Source of the DNA: Amyloporia xantha
Lineage: Eukaryota; Basidiomycota; Agaricomycetes; Polyporales; Adustoporiaceae
DNA length: 64,000 nt
Direction of reading: 5' to 3'
NCBI GenBank assembly: GCA_036971615.1
Contig: JAYKKR010000004.1
Location: forward strand, 434,001 to 498,000
This document shows positions 55,777-64,000 of this stretch, piece by piece. Position 1 is the stretch's first letter. Every line of letters begins with the position of its first letter. Below the pieces are notes generated by a model. That model was not told where the DNA came from, did not search any database, and was given only the letters and a program-made list of their open reading frames with translations. The position numbers and the translations under genes were made by a program.

Positions 55777-56906
55777 ACCTCGCAGACCTAGCCAGCTACT
55801 ATCGTGAGTTCCTCGTCGTTTCGAAGTCCCTTGTTACAAAAGGCCGTCTATCGTCGATTGAGCAGTCCCACATCTTCGTCAAAGGTTTCCAGTCCGCATT
55901 CCTCGCTCGAATCCGCTCTCGTCTTGAAATCAAGCATCCCGATCACTTGCCCGACGAGCCATACACCTTCAACGCAATCTTCGATGCAGCGAAATTCCTT
56001 CTACATGGTACTTCGATCATGCCCTCAGTCTCGATTACAGCACCTACGGCTTCGAATCATTCGACAGTCCCTGAGCTTCCTTCGACTCCTTTGACGAATA
56101 CTTCGACAGGTAGCGCGCTCCCTTTGATCCCTTTGATCCCTTCGACAATTGCATCTATGGCGCAAGACCCTTCGAAGAGTTCTACGACTCTCCCAGCGCC
56201 TTCGACAGCTTTGATCTACACTACGAGCATCGAACCAGTACAGCCAAAGCAGTTTTGCCATTATTGTGGAAAAGAGAATTGTTGGATTAGTATTTGTTCA
56301 CAGGTCACAGCAGACATCACAGCAGGACTATGCAAGCGCAACAGCGACGGCAAGATAGTACTTCCAACAGGCAGCTTCGTCCCTCGATTGACCCCCGGCT
56401 TTATGATTCACGATCGCACCCTCGAATGGCACCAACAGCACTCTTCGATGCAGACTCCAGCACAGCGATTGTACGACAATTCTTCAAATTACAAGCTTGA
56501 CACCGCTGCACGCATCGATGCCCTCGAACAAGAATTGCATCAGCTTCAAAAGGTTCAGCAGGCCCCACATCGAGTCAAGCTCCTACAGCGCAAATCAACC
56601 ATGCCTACGACTTCGATTTCCCCTTTGATGCCTTCGACACCTCCGCCTATCGCTTCGACAGCTCGAGTACCCACACCTTCACCTTCGATATTTCGCTTCG
56701 ACTCTTCGACTTTGCCCACATCAGGAAAAACACTTTTTCTCCAAGATGGTCTGAGACGCTCTCAGACTTGGAGATATACCCAGAGACTCTCAGACTGTCT
56801 CCGGCTACTTCAGAGTCTCTTCAGTTGCTCTGATATACTCTGGGGTGTTTTTAATCATAGTGTGCACTCTGAGATCGCCTCAGTTGGCTATAAATTGCTT
56901 CCATAA
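55777..56906 (+). pseudogene. Host retroelement gag, segment 3 with zinc knuckle
   Basis: Resumes the gag frame at NLADLASYYREF. It continues with RIRSRLEIKHPDHLPDEPY, a Ser/Thr/Pro-rich stretch, a knuckle CHYCGKENCWISIC (C-X2-C-X4-C-X4-C, where the usual third ligand is His), GLCKRNSDGKIVLPTGSFVP typical of this gag type, a helical AARIDALEQELHQLQ, and another Ser/Thr/Pro region. From about 56735 the sequence changes style (CTCAGA/TCTGAG words), so the last 55 or so codons to the stop at 56906 may belong to a different element. No protease or polymerase follows. Confidence 0.75.
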
Positions 56907-56915
56907 TCCTTTATA
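56735..56915. other. Probable terminal region of the Plavaka transposon
   Basis: A cluster of CTCAGA, TCTGAG and GAGTCT words begins at AACACTTTTTCTCCAAGATG and runs to the 3' end of the transposase. Such subterminal repeats are typical of transposase binding sites. No matching inverted terminus was found on the right side. Confidence 0.35.
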
Positions 56916-59900
56916 CTACCAGACAGTTTTGTACGTATAGAGACTGGTCCAATTATTAACAAAAAACGAACCCGCATTATCCAATACATTGTCCTTGGTC
57001 AAACCATGTTCTGCCGATCTACCATAGTTTGGAATTAGCATGCAACTTTGTCTGATACTCGTTAAAGGGACAATCGCCCCAGCTGGACATCCATCAGCCT
57101 TGAGAAGTTGTTTGACACTGTACATGTTGTGAGCTTGTTCTGCAGTCGGTTTCAGATTGGTGTACCATTCCACATATGCCAGTGGATATTTGGGCCAAAA
57201 AGGGGGTACCTGTGCATTGTCCAGTGAAGTTGGCAGTCGGAATATGGCTCTCACTCGTGCAATGCGTGTTCCTGTGAGAGAAATTTGCTTTAGCTGTTTT
57301 CATTATCCAGAGAACATTGAACGCACCTTCAAGCCCTGTAGATTCTGCATTTTCTCCATGCAGAATGATTGCTGTGTCAAAGCGGCCAGGATTTCTCCCA
57401 ATTTTTGGCACAGCCTTGATTACATCACATTCCTCTTCGTCATCCTCAAGATTAGGTGGATGGAATTTAAGAGTGTGATACACATCAAGACGATCAAAAG
57501 GCAAAGCATGAAGAACAGCATTTCGATTGGTGGTTGGATGCGGCAGTAAGGAATTGAGATATTCCTTCAAGCGTGAGGAAAATCCAGAGGCGTTGTGTTG
57601 GCGTTCAATGTGTGCAATTAGCTTGCGTGATTGAGTTGGGAATTTGGGTAAGGACAGGGTCATACCACTTCCTCTAGTCGTCAAAGCTGTCTTCGGCTTA
57701 GGAAGCCGGGATTTTAGAGTGTCCTTCCAGGATATATAATTCTGGAAGGCCGCCATCTTTTCTTGACAAGAGAGCCAGGAGATCATCTGCGGAAAGGCAT
57801 CTCGATGATTTGATGCACGCCAGCCCTCTTTGGCAAAGTCAATGTGGAGACGTTCAAACATCTCCGTGTTGTAGTTGTCAGTGGTGCCCAAGAGACGGAT
57901 AGATTGAACATAATGTAGGAGGGAATGGAACTTGGGAATATTCATATCGTCACGTATGCCAGTCTCCACAAAGTACGACTTGTGTTTTTGAAACAAGTCC
58001 AAAGAGTCTTGGAGATAGCCCAGAGTGACATCGTCATGAGTGCTGTATTGTGCGAGATATATGAAATCGAGCAGTGCCCGACAAGCTATAATAGCTTTCT
58101 TGAGAAAGAGACCGACGAGACAACCCAGAAGAATCTTGCCCATATGCTTGCGTTCTGTGCCCGATATCTGTGATAACGATGATATGCCATTTTTGAAATG
58201 ACGCACTCCAAAAGATGGTGGGAGGGAACGAATTCGGTAGTCGAGCTCAGTAGAACTCATGACGCGAGTGCACCAGTTCACTAGATGCTTGAGAACCCCT
58301 TGATATAGCTGATGAAGGACGTCGGGTGTTGTTGCGATGTGGATATCTGTGTGGGGAAACCCGTGCCAGAATGGTCGATAAACACTGCCTGAAACCTCCT
58401 GATCCATGCAGATTTTGTGAAACTGTGTCACATTTTCTGCAGTTTCTTTGGCTTCTTTGACCACATCAAGAGTCCATGCCTGCGTGCGAGATGCAGATGG
58501 CTTGGGATCTCCAAGACGATCAGCTGGACAGCGACATTTGGGACATGTCCCATACTTTGAACACGTCACCAAGCACTGTTCAGGATAGTCAGCGACATAA
58601 GCCGCAAGAACTGGGTGGACTCGTCGAGTTCGTCCGTCTCCTCCTGTCATCTCCAACCCCTGTTTTCCTGCTTCCAACAAAGGTTCCAAGATGATACGCA
58701 TTGACTCGTGAAAGAGCCGTTGGTTTCTTGCTCTGTGTTCCTGTTGTGTAAGTTTGTCTCGAGATATTTTGTCGACAGAGAGGTAGCCCAGCAAGATGCA
58801 AGCATGGAGAGATGGTTTTCTTCGGACAGATTTTGGGAGGTTGCCAAGAGTGAGATAGACTGGATACGCTGACTTGCCTCCACTGAATTGGGTGAGCTGC
58901 GTCTTGTCTGTTGCTATAATCAAAGGGGCGAGTGTCGCCCCTTTTGGGAGCAGACTCTGCAAAAGCAGATCAGACAGGTGCACGCATTCAGTGTGAACCC
59001 ACATACCTGAACTGCATGCCACCAGCCACCCGTCCACATCTCATTGTAGATGCGAGTCTGACGTGACCCATCTGAGAAGATCTTCTTCGGCCTGTAAACC
59101 AAGTATTTTGATAGTGCCGGGTCTCCCCACAAGCAACGTACTGCTTCTAAAATGTGGCGGTGGCATATGAGATGCACTTCGTCAGGCCGATCATTGAATG
59201 TAACATGCTTGATGTGCCATTTGCCTGCACGCTCAGGAATGCTGTCGACAAGTTGGTGTAAGGCCCTGCTGTTGTCGTATGAGAGACCCAGTTTTTCCTT
59301 TACCTGAGAAGACAATTAGTGTAGTTCGTATTTCAAAGTACTTAGATACTTACCCCTGGAATTGCCAGTAGGCGGTTGAAAGCATTATGGCCAGGATTAT
59401 CCTTGATCATCCAGTTTGCAATTCACCAGTCAAGCTCCAATGCGAAGGGATGGAAGAATGAGCCAGCTTCTCCATCTTCATCTACATCCATCTGCTCCGT
59501 ATCGTTTTGTGAATCTTCTTGGCCAAAAAGCTTCTGCCATTTTCTGTGGAGATTGTCGTTCATGCAAATGACCACTCCAGCTCCTTCGTAAACATCCTCA
59601 ACTCTGGAGTCTTCCTCATCATCCAGCAGTCGGTGTTGGGCTCTTTTGTTGGCATGTGCTGTGGTAGAAGGGCCAGGACCGGCCTCACCGATCTCCATTT
59701 CATGTAGCTCGGCAGCGTTTTCAAGTTCTTCTTCCAAGGGAATGAAATGAAACAGATCATCCCATTCCTCCTCCACCTCCGCCATCACTTCCTCTATATC
59801 CTCATCCTGAGGAGCATCCTCCCCCTCAACATCAGCGTCCTTGGCCTCCATGGCACCACCCTCTCCTTCTATATCCAGGGGTCCTAGATCCGCAAGCTTG

Positions 59901-60013
59901 CCTCGACGATACCAGGAGCATGATCGGGCCCTAGTCAGATGTGTATTGCAGGCCTTTTTTGTTGAAAATGTTCTCCCGCAGGCAGGGCATACAAGCTCAT
60001 CCAAGAAGTCCAT
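56916..60013 (-). pseudogene. Plavaka-type DNA transposase with one stop codon
   Basis: Transposase of the Plavaka group (KDZ-related DNA transposons common in mushrooms). Exons (minus) 59354-60013, 59007-59303, 57327-58956 and 56916-57271 join in frame to 2943 nt, 981 codons. The N-terminal C2H2-like finger reads CPACGRTFSTKKACNTHLTRA with SCSWYRRGK. Then come an acidic stretch, the WHIKHVTFNDRPDEVHLICH block, AYPVYLTLGNLPKSVRRKPS, VHPVLAAYVADYPEQCLV with CPKCRCPADRLGDP, TPDVLHQLYQGVLKHLVNW, and NIPKFHSLLHYVQSIRLLG with NTEMFERLHIDFAKEGWRA. The only lesion is TGA at codon 197 (59423-59425) after LELDW; CGA to TGA is the simplest cause. Confidence 0.85.
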
Positions 60014-60355
60014 TGCGAGCTGAGAGACAACAAGTGGATCGATATGGTGGCATTGCTGAACGACAAGTCTACATTTGTAGCAACAGTATGTTACGTAATC
60101 TAGGCTACAGTGCCAAAAGACTCACTGCCAATATACAACATTGCACTGCGGGCTGGCTTCTAGCAACGCTGACGTTCGCTCCGACAAAACCTCACCCAAC
60201 TTCAGCCGTATGTGGTGCGCGAATGACGGTGCCACTGAAATGCGACTCAGGATCCGAGCCCTTGCCCAAACTGGAGCCGGTGCCTGGAGCTGGAGGACGC
60301 CTGTGCGGAATCGGGCGATGCGGCCTGAGCGACGACGGCGAGGAGCGCCAATAGT
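60014..60355. other. Flank between Plavaka gene and minisatellite
   Basis: No gene recognised. It should contain the 5' side of the Plavaka transposon and its right end. Confidence 0.35.
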
Positions 60356-60985
60356 AGCGCGAGCACGGCGAGGGTGCGCGCAAGGCGGGGCGAGCACGGC
60401 GAGGGTGCATGCAAGGCGGGGCGAGCACGGCGAGGGTGCATGCAAGGCGCAGCGAGGAGAGAGGCACAGGGAGAGCGTCGAGGGTGCGCGCACGGCGCAG
60501 CGAGAGAGGCAAGGTGCGCGCAAGGCACTGCGAGAACGGCGAGGTGCGTGCAAGGCGCAGCGAGAACGGCGAGGGTGCGCGCACGGCGCAGCGAGAATGG
60601 CGAGGGTGCGCGCACGGCACAGCGACAACGGCGAGGGTGCGGGGAGCGTCGAGGCTGCGCGCACGGCGCAGCGAGAGAGGCGAGGGTGCGTGCACGGCGC
60701 AGCGACAACGGCGAGGGCGCGCACACGGCGCAGCAAGAGAGGCGAGGTGCGCGCAAGGCGCAGCGAGGAGAGAGGCACAGGGAGAGTGTCGAGGGTGCGC
60801 GCACGGCGCAGCGAGGAGAGAGGCACAGGGAGAGTGTCGAGGGTGCGCGCACGGCGCAGCGAGAGAGGCAAGGTGCGCGCAAGGCGCAGCAAGAGAGGCG
60901 AGGGTGCGCGCACGGCGCAGCGACAATGGCGAGGGTGCGTGAACGGCGCAGCGAGAACGGCGAGGGTGCGCGAACGGCGGGGGAC
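60356..60985. repeat. GC-rich minisatellite
   Basis: Tandem repeat of roughly 30-36 bp with core GCGAGGGTGCGCGCACGGCG followed by CAGCGAGAACG or a variant, on the order of 15-20 units, plus two longer units containing GAGAGAGGCACAGGGAGAG. It is strongly purine-biased on the plus strand. Long open frames on both strands arise from the repeat, not from a gene. A short related stretch follows at 61140-61215. Confidence 0.9.
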
Positions 60986-61290
60986 TCGCGCGAGGAGTGC
61001 GGGAGGAGGGTGGAGTGAGGGGCACAGCAACTGGGTTAGTAGTGCAAGCTGAGCATGGAGACCGCGTCATGATTTCCTCAACTCACCAGGGTCGTGTCCT
61101 CCTTCCCTCTCCTTCTGAGACATGCTAGTATATCCACGCGGCGGGTAGCGAGGACGACGGAGCGACAACGGGTGAGGGTGCGCAAACAGCGCTGCGCGAA
61201 CGTCAGAGTGCACACGTCGTGCAAGCGCGAATGGCGGGGGACTTGCATGAGGAGTGCGGGAGGAGGGAGCAGTGAGGGATGCAGCAGCGA
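60965..61290. repeat. Direct duplication next to the minisatellite
   Basis: The block GGCGGGGGACTCGCGCGAGG...GCGGGAGGAGG at about 60973-61020 recurs with changes at about 61235-61285 (GGCGGGGGACTTGCATGAGG). Each lies just downstream of minisatellite-like units, so a larger segment of about 265 bp was duplicated. Confidence 0.7.
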
Positions 61291-61443
61291 GGGGGCAAGG
61301 AAGCAAGACAGTGCGAAAGAGAGATCGAACAGTCAAGGCCGACTGTAGACTGACGCTGGCGCCTTTCCGCAAACGAGCGCAAGGCTGTCGCGACAGCCTG
61401 CACCGGCGCTAACCTCGCGCGAACGCTGTCTCTTGCTTCGAAG

Positions 61444-64000
61444 ATGCCTTTGCCTTCATCGTGTTTTGCCCAGTTGTCTGAGAACGATGTTGCTACTCTT
61501 GTTCACTTTGCAAGGATACAGCCTCACCACCTCCTCCCATCATCAGTCCTAGCTGTTCTCACCAAGCTAGATGATGTGAGCTCTGGCCCTCCGTCCTCAG
61601 GCTCACTCTCTCAGAACTCGGGCCCTCTTGGATCTGCTCTGGGATCCTCTGCTGCCTACTTGACACCATCGCCCTCCCCTGGCCCGAGGCTTACCACCCG
61701 TGCTGCTGCTCCGAGTACGACTGACTCGATATGTGCAGCTCAGATCAATGTGAGTAACTTTCTTGAATCTTTCCATGTATTTCAGCTTCCATTTCTCTAC
61801 GACCCTCCAGGCTGCAAGTGCAGAGTCATGTGGCCCTCCTGCTGCTGCTGACAGCCACGAGGTCTCAAGCCTTGGACGTCGTATGAGAAGTCCCAGTGCT
61901 CCGCCTGACCATGATGTGGGTGGCGAACGAGGGTCAAGTATCCCACCGCAGGTTGCATCTGTTAGTAGAAAGAAACAGAAGAGGAAGGGCAAGTGTAAAA
62001 GGGGTGGGACTTCCCTTGCAACGACCCGTGCCACAAGAATGAACCACATCGTCGCTTCGGATGATGAATGCGAATTGTCACCGACTCAACCGACTCAACC
62101 GAAGCAACCGAAGCAGTCGTGGAAAGTCAGCTCGAAGGCGGTTGTACTACAGGGAGTGGCAGGTAAGAAAGCGATTGAACTGATTTCTCACCTCGCACAG
62201 GGCTCCAAGAGCAATGTTGACAGTGTCGAATGTCAGCAGTGGATCACCACTATGAGGACGATGGTGGAGGGTTCCTCGGAGGGTGGCATGGACATTGCCT
62301 ATGCCACCAATGATCTTTGGTCTCTAGTCACTCGAGTGAGCAAAGTGGAAGGGATGACCACCGCCCTTTCTTTCATGTCGAGTGTCACCAAAATGGAACT
62401 TGCAGCGAAAGTCCACAGGTACCTTTCTAGTTCCTATCAGAGATTGTCACTGAATGTCTTTCTTCCTTTTAGTATCAAGGCTCACAATCCTAAGGTCAAG
62501 GGGAAAGATCTGTGGCGATCGAAGATAGAAGGCAATCCTGGGGCGCCGTCACGTAAAACATTTACTGGGTGGATAGCACAGGGCTATAAGTTCGCAGCCT
62601 TGGCTGGTGCGGGTGAGTCTGCTTTTTCTCATTGTCCAGACGTTTGCCAATATATAAAAAATACCTTTAGGCTCGATTTACCTCCTCATGATCGTAGCTG
62701 CTAGAGAACATTACAGAGAAGTAGGACGGCTTAAAGATGGTATCATTCAGGCTCTATGCAATGCTATCCGCTGCCCCGACCCAGGTTAGTCTTTTATATT
62801 TAGAATGAGAGGTCTTGCTCAATTATTATTCAGACACCGATGCTGGCCAGGACATCATCACTCGCATTATCCCTTTGATTGAGCATCTTCGAACCCACAT
62901 TCCTGTTCGCGTCTCCTCCCTCTTCTCTCATGCCATTCTTGATGAGTGCCAGCTGCCTACTGAGATTGATTGTCGTGATCTGGACCAGTCAGATACCTTC
63001 TTTGACCATATCAAACAGAAGTGAGTATCCACCTTGTTCTTTATTGTAACAGGCCATGTCTGATGTCTTATGTAGTTGTTTTGCATCCATTGACCGTCAT
63101 CACACCATATGGGCCTCTTGTCTTACACCCATTGAGGATGACATACGTCCTATGTCTCTTCACATTATGGGCAATCGTTTGCTGGGATCGACTTCCTCTC
63201 ATGCACCGTCTTATGCTTCTTCTCGTGCACCTAGTCCTCTCAGTGACTCAGATGATGAGCGAATGGTGATAGATCTACCTGAAGAGGACAACGACACCTT
63301 GTTCACCGTTGTCCCTGCCAATCAATTTTATAATCCCCATTCTGATTCACCTAATTACTTTGTCCTTCATACTGCTTTTGATTTTAATGCCCCTTCCAAT
63401 TGTCGCCTTCCCTATCCCACTAGGAACTCTGATGCCCAAGTTCAATGGACAGTGGCAGAGCGGACTAATGCTAGTTCTGCATATATTGGACAGTCGTTGG
63501 AAGACATAGCTGAAGAGGTAAGTATTCACCACTCTGTCAGATGCATTCATTGGTCTGAATTCACTTCTAGATCAATACGCTCTATGACTCTAAGGGAGCT
63601 AAGATGTTTGCTGGCTCATATATCAAGTTGGATCATGATGTGTTAGATGGGTGAGTGTTAGGTTGTGACTCTATTTCCCACTGCTAACAATCTCTATAGA
63701 AAGGAAATCGACATCAGAGGCCACAACAATGAACTTGTTGCTTTCATTGCATGCGACATGCCCGCAAGCATGAAAGAAAGCTTGGCCAGAAACATTCGCA
63801 CTGCGCTGGCGGTGAGTGGAAAAGAAGGCTACACATTGCAAGAAATGGACAGCTCTCAGTCGACTGGTTTGCACAAATTTCCCTGTCTCCATTTCTCCTG
63901 GTATGCTCGCAATGTGACTCGAGTGAGATTCTCCTTTATTTGCGTTGATTGCTTGCTTAAGTCCCTCCTTTCTTTAGGGAGATGATGCGCCCCAAGATGT
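61444..64000 (+). CDS. Hypothetical basidiomycete protein, multi-exon, runs off window
   Basis: Intact gene without a named domain. Exons 61444-61749, 61811-62418, 62473-62612, 62671-62784, 62834-63020, 63076-63517, 63571-63650, 63700-63913 and 63978-64000 (partial) all join in frame at GT-AG sites, giving about 700 residues so far. Residues 1-200 are low-complexity with a basic patch (RKKQKRKGKCKRGG) that could be a nuclear signal. A helical region follows (LWSLVTRVSKVEGMTTALSF), then GSIYLLMIVAAREHYREVGRL. The C-terminal part has DIRGHNNELVAFIACDMP, TALAVSGKEGYTLQEMDSS and FPCLHFSWYARN. From memory, similar C-terminal text occurs in expanded gene families of unknown function in Agaricomycetes. 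The start ATG was chosen as the first in the frame. Confidence 0.75.

Noticed and set aside
60122..61070. Overlapping frames of about 300 codons rich in Arg/Ala or Pro/Ser.
   Set aside because: They follow the GC-rich minisatellite on all frames and lack splice structure or domains.

Overview
The window looks like chromosomal DNA of a filamentous basidiomycete, probably an agaricomycete. Host-type genes have many 50-70 bp GT-AG introns. The gene families seen (DUF6534 membrane proteins, an OPT oligopeptide transporter, a COMT-like O-methyltransferase) and the transposons (Plavaka, fungal CACTA, chromodomain Ty3) are typical of mushrooms and polypores. No rRNA or tRNA gene was seen, and no prokaryotic features.

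Layout. 1-1.3 kb: 3' part-truncated DUF6534 gene relic (minus). 1.3-6.2 kb: nothing recognisable. 6.28-9.45 kb: AT-rich block bracketed by a perfect 25-bp inverted repeat. 9.9-14.3 kb: OPT transporter (plus). 14.7-19.6 kb: convergent, very large O-methyltransferase (minus, 10 exons, 1,422 codons, frame closes exactly). 21.5-22.5 kb: decayed zinc alcohol dehydrogenase. 22.9-25.8 kb: two more DUF6534 copies in tandem. 28.7-33.1 kb: decayed CACTA transposase.

33.1-56.9 kb is a nest of insertions. The base is a gag gene (start 34608) with a leader saturated in the word TTCGA. The leader carries a 275-bp CACTA-type MITE. The gag is split after 33 codons by a 17.2-kb Ty3 chromovirus (34707-51927, TSD GCTCA, LTRs of 1051/1052 bp that look identical except one base). 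It is split again by a 3.5-kb palindromic foldback element (52279-55769, TSD GTTCACA). The Ty3 element itself is split in pol by a 5.55-kb copy of the same foldback family (41986-47539, TSD ACCCATG). Removing each insertion plus one TSD copy restores the reading frames, which fixes the boundaries.

The Ty3 element carries, between chromodomain and 3' LTR, a sense accessory ORF and an antisense five-exon gene for a 355-aa Cys6/coiled-coil protein. The foldback elements are non-coding hairpins with arms of 1.4-2.1 kb, built from 86-bp tandem units and short CATGGCGC-type monomers; they are the strongest candidate for something undescribed.

56.9-60.0 kb: Plavaka transposase (minus, 980 codons, one TGA). 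60.3-61.3 kb: GC-rich minisatellite. 61.4-64.0 kb: start of an intact multi-exon hypothetical gene that runs off the window.
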